Made by a program: the position numbers and the translations under genes. From Amphibalanus amphitrite (lineage: Eukaryota; Arthropoda; Thecostraca; Balanomorpha; Balanidae), in NCBI RefSeq assembly GCF_019059575.1, contig NW_024883394.1, positions 1 to 64,000 of the forward strand: 64,000 bases of DNA, read 5' to 3'. Shown here piece after piece: positions 1 to 13,374 of the stretch. The notes beneath the pieces are model-generated. The model was not told the origin of the DNA. It did no database searches and saw only the letters and a program-made list of their open reading frames with translations. Each line of letters starts with the position of its first letter. Position 1 is the stretch's first letter.

Positions 1-2418
1 TTGTTGTGGACTGTGGTTGAATCACATTATGTATTTCGGTCCTAAACGCGATAACTTCAGTCTCAAAGAACATATAATCGTCGGTTATTTTCTGCATAGC
101 ATTATCATTATCATTAGGTGCTCAATCATTTAAATAAGGGTATTATTGATGACCTCGAACAATGGGTGCTGTTCCATAGTTTTTGTCACACTTTTTGTAG
201 CATATCATCAGGCTGATTGTATAGAGCTTGCCGGCTATCTCCTTTTTAAAAAGTTTCACCCCGACTGTTCGTCGTCATGGTTACACAGCGACGGAAGTGA
301 GGGTCTTATTCAAACTCCCCCTTTTGGCAGCACAGGGTAAGTACAAAAAGGGCACCGTCTAACCACTTTCCCTTGCGTCCATTACAGTAAAAACAGCTAA
401 TGGGAACAAAACGGAACCGGCCAGTAATTGGACGAAACCGATGCTCCAAGACGACTGAATATGTGACGTGGACACTTCAAGTTGTACGACTTTTGATAAA
501 GTTACTCCGTAAATAGATACGTTTTACTAAATTACGCTCACTGCCACAGGATCACAGTGGGCAGAATCAAAGGCATGCTCACTTGTACGGAAATGCACAT
601 TACGTACACTGAATGGGATGGGGCCGAGAAATCCTCCTGAACACAATGTTAGAACAACTTTTGCGATAGATGCACTAGCACATAATCCACACATCGACAT
701 AGAGATAGATGAGTGAACGAAAACGATGAAACAATAAATGCAGACGCTGTGAAATCCGCTAACCCGCTTGATCTCAAGCCCATCGATTAGATCCACGATA
801 TATCTGAATCGCCCAGCCTAGCCCGGTGGATTTCTGATCGACCCTCCGACTCCGAGTCTCCACCAGTCCGGACCGGTCGAGGAGCGGCAGCGCTCCCAGC
901 GTTCCTCTATACTCAGCTGACTGGTTCCTCTCTGCTCAGCTGACCCACAAGGCACCACGGCCGGCCGGCCGGCTGACCCACACACTCGAGTTCCGGTAGG
1001 CCAGGCCGCGGGCCGGCCGTTCCAATCAGATAACGGGGACAATGAGGAAGCCTGCTGAGGATGGAGCGTGGTCGGATGGAGACCTCTGAGGCTCTGAGGG
1101 TGGTGGGAAGTGTCTCAGGATAGGGGATCGGGGCTTAGGATTGATATGGCTACCTAAATACAGAGCTAAAATTGATTGTAGTCAAATATACGTATAGGAC
1201 ACTCTTGTCAAAGTCAATTCAGAAAAAATAATACAAGCTGTTGTTGAACCCTGATATAATGATCTATAGGACACTGCGGTTGACTGAAATTGAAGACCGC
1301 GGTTAATCGTGGCACATTTGATAGTCGAATGCTTAGGAGAGCTACGGTGATGGGCAAAAACACAATGCACATTGCAGAGATGATTGGTGATGGGTTCGAG
1401 GCCGAGGATTATTCGTGGATAAGAGAGAATATTTACTGGTCTTCCACTTGGAGCTATCCGTAGCTTTCTATCAATAAATTCTATTATAATCATCCTAGTC
1501 ATGTTATGCATAATATCGCCGTATCAGTACCGCTTTAATCAAACAAACAGCGTTGGTGCTTACAACTTTAGCTTTGCGGTGGAAAAATAGAATAATTTTA
1601 TCGAATATCGATTCCAGTGCATCGTGGAATACCGTGCCGCATGCAGTCCAAACAGGAAAATTTTCCGCGGAATGTGAACTCGCGGCGGGTCAACTTTCAC
1701 GCCACTCTCACGAAAAACGAGTTTTTACTCACTCCTTATATGTCCTCCGACGTAATACTAGAAGGCAGGTCTGCTTCTGGTCACGATAGCACAGTGTGCC
1801 AACGCAAACCAGTTTTGGTACAGGGTCGCATGGGTTCCTAGTAAAACCACATCATCCGTTCCCGAGAAAAAAATGTAAAAAGATTGTCATTGAATGATAA
1901 AAACAGTTTGTTGAGCATTGGCGTGAACAAGTGGTCGGCATGGTGTAAAATAATGTAAGGGCTGACCGGCGAAGAGTTTTTTGGAAAATGTAACACACGT
2001 CACTCTGACACATTTACAAGGTCAAGCTATGTTATTGATTGGAAAACGCCGCTCTCTTTTTGTTGGGCTAGGCCCATGTGGGTATTTCATACCATTTCAG
2101 GGCTATGGGATGAGAGGATAAGGATAAAGTTGTGGTGATTCGCCCAATATGGTGCGCCGCGCTGAACCCGTTCTGTTGTGACAGAAAGGGTGTCGTGCAG
2201 TAGTCGCTCAGGAGCAGCCACACAGCTGCTAAGACGGTCACCCCGGTGAGGCATGATGCTTACTGCAGCTGAAAGTGCTCTGACCGGTTGCCATAGGATG
2301 GGTGGTGGTCACCCTCAAACAGAGAAGTAGGATGCCAGATATTGAGTTAAAATAGAGGAAATTATGCGGATGGATGGTTCAAGAGGATATACCTACGATT
2401 CAAAGCATTCCGTATTGG
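1..2418. other. No recognisable gene
   Basis: Only short open frames with no recognisable domain are present on either strand. A GC-rich patch at about 800-1050 includes stacked CCGG/GGCCGG runs. I see no RNA gene or convincing transposon boundary here. Confidence 0.5.
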
Positions 2419-2420
2419 TA

Positions 2421-3751
2421 GGGTAGTGTGGGGTAATTTGAACATATTTTTACGTCTTCTCCGTTGTACCAAATTCCAGCTCAACCCTGGACGAAGAAAA
2501 ACTGCTTCAGTAGCGCAAGTGTCACTTGCTCTCACCATGCACGCCTCATTTTTGGACGAGCCGAGCATACCTTGAAAAGCATAGCCTCACTTCTCCACCA
2601 AGTCACGGTGTGTTCAAATTGCCCCACCGTGGGGTAATTTGAACATACTGCCTTTACCTGTCATAAAAACGATAGTCTCGCCAGCACCGATGTTGTTTGA
2701 CCCATAGACAAATAGGCAGAACAATTCTTAACATACCTTCACTTGAAAAATCAACACTACAACAAAAATAACAGTTGCAAGGTATCAATATCTGCACGCT
2801 GCACACCGGTCAGTTGACAGAATTCGCCTCTCTTCAATTAACAGAACGTCTATCATTTTTGTTCGATAAAAACTCTCCCAACCTTACTGCATCTGTTATA
2901 GTGGTGCCAATCGAAACCTGGACATTTGGAGTTCTGATTTTGTCCAATCTCCAATTCGGAATTGGCTGGACAAAGGTAGCAGACTGGACAACATTGGACG
3001 ATGGCTTGCTACACTTCAGCGCTTTTTATAAAGTAATCGTGCATAGCATTGATTGGCGAATGGAAAGCTTATTAAGTTCTCAATATAATGAACACTTTTT
3101 GGCTGGTAAAATTACATTATAAGCAATTTAAATGACAGTTTTGAGTGTTGATTAATGCGTAATTTTCGGACATATTTGGACAAATGTCTGACTTAAACAT
3201 TTTTGAACGGAAATCAACGAAAATGCCGGACATTAGACGGATATTAGACGTAAATTTTTATAAAACTGGCATCACTAATCTGCTACTGCTTTGGGTCGAA
3301 AATATTGGCAAAAAAAAAACTGGGAGCGTTGTTTTTTTCGGAGCTATCCCTGTCTTCACTGAAATTCTCACACTATGTTCAAATTACCCCACGCTAAAAG
3401 TTATTTTGCCATATTTAAAAACAGGCTTCAAAAGAAAATGTCTTGGATTGAAGGCACTGATTAGGTCATTGTACAACAAAAGCCGTTGCGTATTAGGCGC
3501 TAGCAATGCAAGATTTTGCGCTGCAATGAAGTTGCAATGACGTGTTTTAGGCGTTTTTACTTGCGAAATTGATTTTTTACAGTGTTTTTCATTCCCTGAA
3601 ACTTTAAACCCCATTCATATGATAGCCCTTTTAGTTACGATAACTTTCCTCATTGGTCTTATTGTCATGCCACTTATGGATTTTCCGTAATTTTCTGTTT
3701 TTCACACTATGTCCAAATTGCCCCACATGTTCAAATTACCCCACCCTACCC
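2421..3751. mobile_element. TA-flanked inverted-repeat DNA element (non-autonomous)
   Basis: The two ends are inverted repeats of about 25 bp with one mismatch: the left reads GGGTAG then GTGGGGTAATTTGAACAT, and the right is its complement. Each end is flanked by a TA dinucleotide (2419-2420 and 3752-3753), the target duplication typical of Tc1/mariner-type transposons. Extra copies of the end motif lie inside at about 2611-2645 (a CCCCAC/GTGGGG palindrome) and at about 3376-3394. No transposase is readable; the 118-codon frame at 3184-3540 matches nothing I know. Superfamily assignment rests only on the TA flank and is tentative. Confidence 0.7.
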
Positions 3752-4019
3752 TACATACTACGCGCTACGCATGATCAATCATTGATCACTTGACTGGTTA
3801 ATTCAGGAGATTCAGAGGGAGGCGTATAATATACGTAAATTCCGTTTGAATTTTCTGGAAACTGATACTCCGGATGCAATTCAATCAATATCGTATCCAG
3901 CCACATGCTAGCGTGCGCGTGAGCATCAGACTGGCAGTGATGAGTTTCGCCGTCAGGTAAAGGTCGCACCGGTTGTCAGCCAATACGGTCCAAATTGCAC
4001 CTATAACACTGCTCCAAAC

Positions 4020-4270
4020 GACCTACTGCACTATCCCGTGACGTCACACGCGTCCGGAAGGTCGTCTGTCCGTGTCGTTTTGCGGGAATTTCGCCCGTAC
4101 GGCGTCCGGCGCCGCCCAACCGCGGGCGGTCGGCCGACCGTAACGGGATAGTCACGTGACCCGGCCGTTGTGCGCGGCCGTGGTCACGTGACCTATGCGG
4201 TTTGTTGGTCCCAGCCTCGGGGCAGAGCTGGGCCGCCGACCGTGTGAGGCACGCCCGGACGGTGATCGGC
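4020..4270. promoter_or_regulatory. CpG-dense patch with CRE and paired CACGTG palindromes
   Basis: This stretch is far richer in CG dinucleotides than its flanks. It contains a full cAMP-response element TGACGTCA at 4039-4046 and two identical palindromes GTCACGTGAC at 4151-4160 and 4183-4192, the type of E-box bound by USF/MITF/TFE factors. No gene start is recognisable next to it, so a promoter role is inference. Confidence 0.35.
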
Positions 4271-4284
4271 TGTGAGCTCAGCTC

Positions 4285-4470
4285 TCACCTGGCGTATAGC
4301 TCATCTGATAACCTGTCATAGCTCTTCTGATATAGCTACATGATATAGCTCATCTGGCATAGCTCATCTGATATAGCTCGCATAACATGACTCTCCTGAT
4401 ATAGCTCAAATGATATGGCTCACATGATCTAGCTCACCTGACATAGCTCATCAGTCATCCGACATAGCTC
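4285..4470. repeat. Degenerate minisatellite, ATAGCTCA(T)CTGAT unit
   Basis: Around ten imperfect copies of a unit of roughly 14-20 bp built on ATAGCTCATCTGAT run head to tail, with spacing and base changes between copies. It has no coding potential. Confidence 0.75.
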
Positions 4471-6786
4471 ACGATGGAATAACGATTCTTCTACTGAGAT
4501 GTTGATCCACATTGGTGCTGAAGGGATTGGTTCTGAGGAGACACAAAACCTCGAGCCTACTTGCCTTCCATTTATGTCTTACTACTCGCTTCCACCATTG
4601 TCTATTACAATACACCGCACCACATACCACGCACGTCCCCATTTCTATCCATCTCTCCCGTCAGTGTAACGATAATGGTACCGATACGCCGGCCGTCTGC
4701 TCCAGAGTCCCAGTGTAATGGTAATCACTGGACGAGAGGATAGCCCACGGCGCGTGACCTCGATATACTGGTCTGGTATGGCAACGGGCCAGGTATGTAT
4801 GTGACCGGAATGGTATTGACCCAGTCTACTCTAGCCATGGGCTAGGGTAGAAGGAATCAGACGAAAATCGTGTGCAGATGGGTACATTTAGACCAATAAC
4901 GGGTACAGTGCATTCACTGTTTTAAAACATTACTGTTTTAGACACGCATGAAATTGATCGCGGACAGGAATTCTGGGACAAATGAATGAGTACCGACACC
5001 GTAAACAGGCCATACGGGGTGAAATACAATTTAATCTTGCGCGGAACGAGGGTGGAGTTGTACTGAATTTTTGCAATGATTTCTGGCGGAAACGGCCAAT
5101 GGCCCAATGGCCCATTCGGATTTCGAGTAGATTGGAATCAGATGAAAAAGATCCAGTGTGGACAGGTGACGCGGTCAACAAACCATCAGGCAACACTGAA
5201 AACGTTCAGGAGTAAGAGCAAACATATGCCGAAGCACAGCTCAACGCCGCGCTGGCTAGGAGACTGCAACGGGGACCAGAAACGTATCACCGCCTTCTGA
5301 ATGACCGCCGGCGTCCGGCATCTGCCAGGATATTTTTGATGGAATCCTTTTTTTGCGAGACGGATAACAAGTTCGGAAGTCTGGCCATGATATGGTACAA
5401 AAGCTAGCATTTAATAGAGCATTATCTATGTGTCCTGCCACACTGAACGAACACGTAAACATATAGGTACCTAACTGTTATTGGGCGTGAATCACGCCGA
5501 CACTTTGTATAATTAGGTACTGTAACTTGTACGTGTATAAGTCGTTAGCTACCCACATTTTAACATTTTATAAAATAAAGAACGCAACCAAAGATCAATT
5601 TCGAAACTAGACTGTTTCCCTAAGCTAAGAAACAGTGCAGTTTTCACTATTTCGCACTCAGTCTTTCCATTTCATCACCGCTGAACCGGTTGCATTTATC
5701 GTCCGTTGCGATTCCACGGGAACGCGCTGAACCTTAGGCTTGGTTCCCACCGGGTGACCGCGCGGCCTTTCCGGTTCCCAGCAGCCGGTTATGTGAGGTC
5801 GGAGGGGCCAGCTTTAGGTCAGAAGGGTCACGGTGGTTAGATGGGTCAGCTTTGGGCCAGCCGCGCGCTAGCCGGTGGCGAGCAGGCTTGGCTTCAGCGA
5901 TGACCGCAAATGCTGAACTCCGCAAGCTAACACCCAGAACTATTGTAACTGCAATACTCAACGACTAAATCCGCAAGATCGCCCCGTATCAAGTGCCACA
6001 ACAGCCACAGATTCCTCAGTATTAAAACCGTATTCCGCCGTTACATGGGCTGCACTGTGTTTTAAGTTTAATTAGGATTACGCCCACCATGGATGCTCCA
6101 ATGCACCAAAAACCATATCCATCATTCCACATCGTCGTGATTACGTCGCAACTACATAAAACACCAGATGTTAGACTGAAAAACATGTGGTCCTGATTCG
6201 CACGGTTGTAAGAAACGGTAAATAGCTAATAAAGTCTGTCCTCTACGGCTGATCGATGCTCCATTAGGTAGTCACAAGTCCATGAAGCGATATAAGGTGT
6301 CCACTGTTTACCATACGGTCCGTCAAAAGTTATGCGGGCTGTCAATAGCCACAATCGTCATATCATACGGTTAAATATGTATTCGTAATCCATCATAGGC
6401 TGCCATCAACCTATTTAACCGTTCATCTTTTCAACGTTGCAGTCTTGCAACAATTCAGGTCGTCGAGCTGTTCAACCGTCATCTTCTAGGCTGCGTAGAA
6501 TTCCAGCAGTCCAGCCATCCATCAGCTCAGCCGTTCAGCCACCAAACCGCACACTTCTTCAACCGTTCAACCGTGCAGCCACCTAGACATTCAGCTGTTA
6601 TATCGGTTCAACCATTCAGCTGTTTGACCCTCCAGAAGAAAAGAAACAGTCTTGTGGTTGCACAGTGCACAGCTGTTCAGCCGTTCAGCTGTCGAGACGT
6701 CGAGCTATTTGATCCCAAAAATGGCAAAAATTCATCTGTTCCTCTCTTCAGCCATTCATTTCTTGAAATTCCCAAGTCCAACCATT
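4471..6786. other. No recognisable gene
   Basis: Only short shadow frames are seen. From about 6440 to 6680 there are scattered copies of a short TTCAACCGTTCAGC-like word, giving an irregular repeat. Nothing else is assignable. Confidence 0.45.
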
Positions 6787-9153
6787 CTACACCTTTTTTC
6801 CTTCAGTTTGAAAAAGTTGAAGCGCAATTTGAAAAAGATGCAGTTCAATTTGAAAAAGTTGTGCTTCAATTTGAAATAAGGTAACTTCAATTTGAAAAAG
6901 ATGAAATTCTTTTTGAAATAGTTAAAATACAAATAGAAAAAGATATAATTCATTTTGAAACGTATCGGGCTCGAATGAGAACACACTACATATAGTGTGC
7001 TCGTACCCATGAATATTATTGATGAAAATTCTTGGATTGAAGCAAATACTAAAAATACATACTTTGCGCTTCAAAAGCGCTGATTTCTCCGATTTTCTGC
7101 CCTGAAAATGGATTGAAACTATGTAGCCTTTGTTTGCCAGACATGAAGAGTAACGCTAAAACGCTGCCATTGTCCTATATTTGCGCCACCTGTCGAGTGG
7201 CCCATTTGCAATATGCACTGTGTAATGGGTAAAGCCACCAGTTCTGTATAGACAATTAGACATGCTCAGCAAATGGCTTCCGTGATTTGTGACGTGTGAT
7301 TTTGGTCGCCGATTAGTTGCGTCCAGATGTATGGACAATTGGACACTACACCTTTAGGCGGACCCATTCTGGACACCTTGTAGAAGTATCCAGAGAACTG
7401 GTGATGCTGTCATCAAAAGTAAATTACAAAAAATCGCCTTGCTTAATTTATGGATGCGGAAATCGTCTGTAATAACTTTTGAGGTGACTCAGTTATTCAA
7501 AATCTGCTTTTGAGAGAGATCTTTAGATGGTGGCGCAAATGGGGCAAGGTCTGGCGATTTTAGGGCAGGGGTGCCCTAATTACGCCTTTTGCAAGGGTTT
7601 ACTACACCTTTTTTCCTTCAGTTTGAAAAAGTTGTAGCTCAATTTGAAAAAGATGTAATTCAATTTGAAAAGGTGAACTTCAATTTGAAAAAGATAAAGT
7701 TCATTTTGAAATGAAATAAATTCAAGTTGAAAAAGATGAAATTCAATTTGAAATAGATAAAGTTCAATTTGAAAAGAAACCATGTTGAGTAAATTAGCAG
7801 GGGACGGTGCCCAAATTGCGCCATGCTTAGCTTAATGAACTATTTCTCGTAAAGGGATGGGTGGAGAGCTGGTTAACGTCTTCTAATTCGTAATTTGATA
7901 AAGTTGCTATAAAAAATGCCCTTACCACACTTCTTAAATCAGCCGCGAATTCTACAGGGCGCGGCTGTAGAAGGGTTTTCAGTAGTAAACCCTTGCAAAA
8001 GGCGCAATTAGGGCACCCCTGCCCTAAAATCGCCAGACCTTGCCCCATTTGCGCCACCATCGAAAGCTCCCTCTCAAAAGCAAATTTTGAATAACTAAGT
8101 CACCTCAAAAGTCATTACAGACGATTTCCACATCCATAAATTAAGCAGGGCGATTTTTTGTAATTTACTTATGATGACAGCATCACCAGTTCACTGGACA
8201 CTTCTACAAGGCGTCCAGAATGGGTCCACCTAAAGGTGTAGTGTCCATACATCTGGACGCAACTAATCGGCGGCAAAAAATCACACGTCACAAATCACGG
8301 AAACCATTTGCTGAGCATGTCTAATTGTCTATACAGAACTGGTGGCTTCACCCATTAAACAGTGCATATTGCAAATGGGCCACTCGACAGGTGGCGCAAA
8401 TATAGGACAATGGCAGCGTTTTAGCGTTACTCTTCATGTCTGGCAAACAAAGGCTTGTTTCAATCCATTTTTATGGCAGAAAATCGGAGAAATAAGCGCT
8501 TTTGAAGCGCAAAGTATGTATTTTTAGTATTTGCTTCAATCCAAGAATTTTCATCAATAATACTCATGGGTACGAGCACACTATATGTAGTGTGTTCTCA
8601 TCCGAGCCCGATACGTTTCAAAATGAATTATATCTTTTTCTATTTGTATTTTAACTATTTCAAAAAGAATTTCAACTTTTTCAAATTGAAGTTACCTTAT
8701 TTCAAATTGAAGTACAACTTTTTCAAATTGAACTGCATCTTTTTCAAATTGCGCTTCAACTTTTTCAAACTGAAGGAAAAAAGGTGTAGAAATTCAATAT
8801 AAAATTCGCGGCTGATTTAAGAAGTGTGGTAAGGGCATTTTTTAGAGCAAATTTATCAAATTACGAATTAGAAGACGTTAACCAGCTCTCCGCCCATCCC
8901 TTTACGAGAAATAGTTCATTAAGCTAAGCATGGCGCAATTTGGGCACCGTCCCCTACTAAGTTACTCAACATGGTTTCTTTTCAAATTGAACTTTATCTA
9001 TTTCAAATTGAATTTCATCTTTTTCAACTTGAATTTATTTCATTTCAAAATGAATTTTATCTTTTTCAAATTTTAGTTAACCTTTTTCAAATTGAATTAC
9101 ATCTTTTTCAAATTGAGCTACAACTTTTTCAAACTGAAGGAAAAAAGGTGTAG
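6787..9153. mobile_element. Composite non-autonomous transposon (outer copy, interrupted)
   Basis: Both ends carry the same inverted terminus: CTACACCTTTTTTCCTTCAG at 6787 and its complement ending at 9153. The outer halves (6787-7601 and 8790-9153, about 1,179 bp together) are the reverse complement of the inner block 7602-8789 (1,188 bp). The segment order is therefore A-B-A'-B'. The simplest reading is one element interrupted by an inverted copy of itself. Subterminal tandem words of the type TTCAATTTGAAAAAGATG fill both ends and produce spurious Phe/Lys-rich reading frames. No transposase is seen, and no clear target duplication at the outer ends. Confidence 0.7.
7602..8789. mobile_element. 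Inner copy of the same element, inverted
   Basis: This block starts with CTACACCTTTTTTCC and ends with the complementary GGAAAAAAGGTGTAG. Read in reverse complement it follows the outer copy almost throughout. Around the insertion point the outer copy and the intact inner sequence differ over about 30 bp, so the exact target site and duplication cannot be defined. Confidence 0.7.
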
Positions 9154-12100
9154 TTCAACCGACAGTTCAGAAGTACAACTGACCCCCCCCCCCCCGCCAC
9201 CCCTCACCCATTCACCCAATAAGTAGCCCAGCCAGTCGGTCGCTACTCGCATCCTCTCAGCCAGTCAGTCGGTCAGTAGGATCGTCTCCCCGCCCGTCGC
9301 TCGCCGGCCGACCGGTCGGTCGCTTCGCTCGCTCGCTCGGTCGGCCGGTCGAGTGACCCACGCCAGCCTGACCCCGTCTCGTAACGGTACAACGCTCCGC
9401 TCCCAGTCTGGCCGCGTGCCGTGACGACCTCTGAGCCGTACGGACGGACATCTGAGCCGTACGGACAGACCTGTGAGCCGTATGTACGGATCTGTGAGCC
9501 GACGGTAGCGATGGCGATGGTGGTGGAAGCGGCGACGATTACAAGAATAGATCGGTTCAAGAGACTTACATATCAGTCTTTGGCTCGTTACCTAATGGAA
9601 GGATGCAGGAGAGTCGTAAACATGTGCGAGTTTCCTATTCGCATGTATGCGGGTACCACATATAAGCATTCCTACGCTTACCGCACTGGTCCTTGGACTT
9701 TTTGACAAGCAGATTCAACTGCGTTACTGACACGCCTTTCAGGTGTATTCCATTTATTGCGACAATTTTACTCTATGTATGCGCATTACAATGTCTCTGT
9801 ATTGTCCTCTTTTTGCGTCTTGTACTACGTCGTATAGGGTTATGCACATAGAAAATGTTGGTTAATCTATTTTCCTAGCTTAACTGTTTGTGTATGTGAC
9901 GATGTCCTCTTCAGTACAAATTGCACGAATTATCTCATGTGAAAATAATAGGTTACGCTCATGCATATGTGACATTGAGCCATTAGACAAAGTAACAACC
10001 ACTGAAGGCAAATCATTAGAGATAATCAGCGTGCACTAGCTGAGCAAGCATGGTTAGTGGCATGCCACTATGACGTAAACGGGAACTCAGCTGCTTTTGA
10101 AATTAGGCGCTTTTTCAAATTATCATCGAGAACTGATGTGACAATGTGAAGGTATACGGCTGAACAACAACAATGTTTAACTGAACCGTGTTATAAATGA
10201 TGCCAATGGTTAATTTTCTACGACTATGCGAGGCAATGGACAAAATATCTTTCAAGGTCATTATCAACACAAAGTTGGTGATGTTAAACACCGCTGAATA
10301 ACCACTGACCAGCCCTAACGGGCACATACCGCACACCCAGACACACAAACAGCGATCGTCGGCACGTGTATGGTGATCCGGGTCAACGAACCACAGCCGT
10401 GGAGGATCGCCCGGCCCGCCTCCCGTCTGCCGGGGGAGGGGAGGGAAGGGAGGAGAGGGGAGGAGAGGGGAGGGAGGGGAGGGACGAATTCCAGGAGGGC
10501 CCCACTGAAACACATCGTAAACACTCGGCCTGTGAGCCCAGGTGAAGTCGAGAATCGGGGGTTGAAGGCTCGTGGGATTTACCAGTGTGGGCTTCTACCT
10601 TTGATGAATACGGTTCTGCAGAATCTAGGGTGGCGATGGCCGATGGTCAGAAGTTTATGTAGGTTAGATCACAGATTGCCTAGATTCGTTCTGAAGAGCA
10701 TCGTTTCTCAGTTATTTTGAGATAAAGACATGCCATTCTGTGATGATAATTGGGAGGTTATCGACAAAAACGTTCTGTTTATGCCCCACTCCCTTCGCCT
10801 ATCCGTTTGGTAATGGTAATTCGGAATAAAGTTCATTGGCGCCTGGCGGTAGCAGGAAGGAGGAATGCATCCGTTTGCGGTAGACCATATTACACTACGC
10901 CTATTGCAAAGCTTGCACCATACGAAAGACACCGGACCATAATTGAGACAGTTTTTTCCCCCAATTCAGTCCATGTCGGGCTGCTAGCGATTAAATTAAC
11001 TGGCCCGTTCCAGTCAAAGTGCTAACGTGATGCCTATGAAAACACTTCAGTGGATTTTGAGGACATACCTCACTTCGAAATAACTTAAAAAACGGTCTTT
11101 TTCAAATTGACTTCGAATTTTAGATGCTACCGAAATGATGTAGAAAGAACTCTTCAATCACCTTACCTGTATCTGATAAATCCTCCCAAACGGAAAGCAC
11201 TCGTCACGTGTATTTCGCAGTCACGGTATTTGAGCGTCACACCCCGTCACATACCCATCAGACCTCGTCACACTCCCGTCACGCGGCGCTCACAGACCCC
11301 ACAACTCGGCCAGCACTCGTAAACCACGGTACATAGAATACTAGGTAACACCGGTTTGTCCGCTCAACACAGGGCCAATGGTCACCACTTTCTTCAGCTG
11401 ACGTCTGTGACCTTGAGCTGACCTAGGATGATAAACAGCTGACAATTTAGGCCATTTGGAACTCACTTGACAGCTGAAGAGCGTGATTTAAAATATAAAT
11501 ATTTGTCAGACACTGACAAAAGATATTTTTCACCAGTCATTTTTTAAGCACATTCTGTCATAAATTAGCTGACTCCCTCTGATCTTCCACACGGCAGAAA
11601 ATGCAAGTGCAAATTCTGCAGTCTTGAAGTGAACCAAACGATCATGATACACATGATCGTTTCTCTCAGAGCACAACGGAAACTGCGAGAAAACAAGAGA
11701 GAGTCGGACTCTACAAATGAATGAATTTGAAAGAAAAATAGCTGTATTTTTTCCTGTGAAAATGTTGACTTTGAAAACATTGGCCATCAACTTTAAAATT
11801 GCCCCCAAATATGAAAATGTGTGAATTGACAAAACAGGCAATCTTGCTGTTTTTGCCCAAGTTTGTTCATGATTTAGAGAGATTCGATGCGAAAATGCAA
11901 TGATAAATACTTTTGGAAGCGAGGTCTCGATCAGTGTATTAATTTTTATTTTAAATTTAACGCTAGTCCCACTTTTCCCTCCAAGAAAATATATTTGTCA
12001 ATTTTTCAATAATTCTTTTATGCGTCATTGCTTTAAAAATAAAGAGAGTCGGACCGTATTTCTTTCAAAATGACTTATCGTGCTCAATATCTATCGGAAT

Positions 12101-12929
12101 ATATCAACAGATTGGCCAGACTCATTGGCTAAATATGTTTAAATTGCATTTTTCTTACTTTCTGCAGATTTTCCTGCAAAATTTTACTGTAGTTTAAGCT
12201 GTGTTTCCTGCAGATTGTATTCACGGACCAATGGGAGACAAGTATTTCTTCATCAACAGGTTTATTCGCCATCAATTGGTCTAGCGGGTGTTTTTCGTAT
12301 GCGCAGCTTATGTCACAGCTGCGTAAGAACACATTCGCTTTAAATCATTATGGATATTTTTCTTTTCGGTCAATGTGTTTCATAAGATTTGTGGCGGCGG
12401 GATTATCGTCATTAACTAATTACTTGATATCATATTTTAATGGTGAGTGGTGTAATGCCCGCACGACTGTTGACTTTCATTGTAATTGCTTGAGCTGGTT
12501 CCTGGGCCGCCTCAGATAGCAGGATGGTGTGTCAAGTATCATGGCCTGACAGGAAGGTGGGTACCCAGACCCCTAGCTCAATATTGATATTAATCTCAGA
12601 TGAAGCCCGTATAGGTATATGTCTTAGAGCTTGTTTAAGTTTTGACCTTACCTAAATATCACCTAACATAACCTGAAATAACCAGACACGCTAGAACCCT
12701 TCTTTTGGTCAATTGCTGATGAGCAGAAAAATATTAACTTTTTGACGATTTTCAATGCCTACCGGTATTAGTATATATTAGGTCCGCGTGGACAATTTTG
12801 ACGCTGTTGATACAAATATGTAACAGCAAAAAATTTAGGTTTAAGGTTAGGTTAGGTTGTAGGTTTTAGGTTTTAGGTTGGTAGGTTTGTAGGTTAGGTT
12901 AGGTTGTAGGTTTGTAGGTTGTAGGTAAA
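9154..12929. other. No recognisable gene
   Basis: A poly-C run lies at about 9181-9194, followed by irregular CGGTCGGTCG-rich sequence and a short GAGCCGTACGGAC minisatellite at about 9430-9500. The rest is unique AT-rich sequence with short shadow frames. Confidence 0.45.
10432..10484 (+). repeat. G-rich tract, G-quadruplex-type
   Basis: Many closely spaced GGGG and GGG runs separated by A or GA (GGGGAGGGGAGGGAAGGG type) give strong G-quadruplex potential on the plus strand. No gene is attached. Confidence 0.7.
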
Positions 12930-12945
12930 TAGGTATGGTTAGGTC
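12840..12945. repeat. Irregular AGGTT/TTAGG-type simple repeat
   Basis: The sequence is built of GGTTAGGTT and GTAGGTTT words in irregular order. It lies beyond the 3' side of the minus-strand LINE and may be linked to its insertion site. It resembles arthropod TTAGG words but is too irregular and too internal to be a telomere. Confidence 0.5.
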
Positions 12946-13015
12946 AGGTTTGCTTATGTTTTTCTTTTATTTCCAGGACATATAAGTATCATTTTTGGAT
13001 TCAGGATGTCAAATA
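12930..13015 (+). repeat. Left arm of inverted repeat flanking the LINE
   Basis: About 85 bp, including GGATTCAGGATGTCAAATAA, match in inverted orientation the segment at about 16390-16490. The two arms bracket the LINE, suggesting that the LINE landed within an older inverted-repeat element. Confidence 0.6.
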
Positions 13016-13374
13016 ATGTAAGAATATGAAAACTTTATCTTTTTACAGTCACTCGCACTCAATGTATACTTTTACCTGCCTGGGTACTCACCTGGTTACT
13101 CACCTGGTTGGGTTCCCAGTGTCATTTAGGAAGTCAGGAAGTGAGAAGTGGGTATGAGGAACAGGAACCCTGAATCCTAGACGCACCAGCCAAAGTTGAG
13201 TTCTTGTCTGGGGAAGATTATGAAGTACGAAGGCTGGAGTTGAGCGTCTTCCAAGGTGACAGGCATGAATACAAGACACTTAAACACAAAGTAATGAACA
13301 CAGGAGTACGGTACGGTAAACATCACACAATCATAAAAAGACAAACGATAAGCAGCATATAGGTAGAAGAGTTT

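Noticed and set aside
3184-3540. 118-codon frame as a transposase fragment
   Set aside because: No DDE/D motif or other recognisable signature; it lies in an apparently non-autonomous element.
6756-9153. Phe/Lys/Leu-rich frames such as those at 6756-7010 and 8566-8802
   Set aside because: They are produced by the TTCAATTTGAAAAAG subterminal repeats of the composite transposon and appear as mirror copies.
12840-12945. Interstitial telomere of TTAGG type
   Set aside because: The repeat is irregular (GGTTAGGTT mixed with GTAGGTTT) and short; no regular five-base periodicity is kept.
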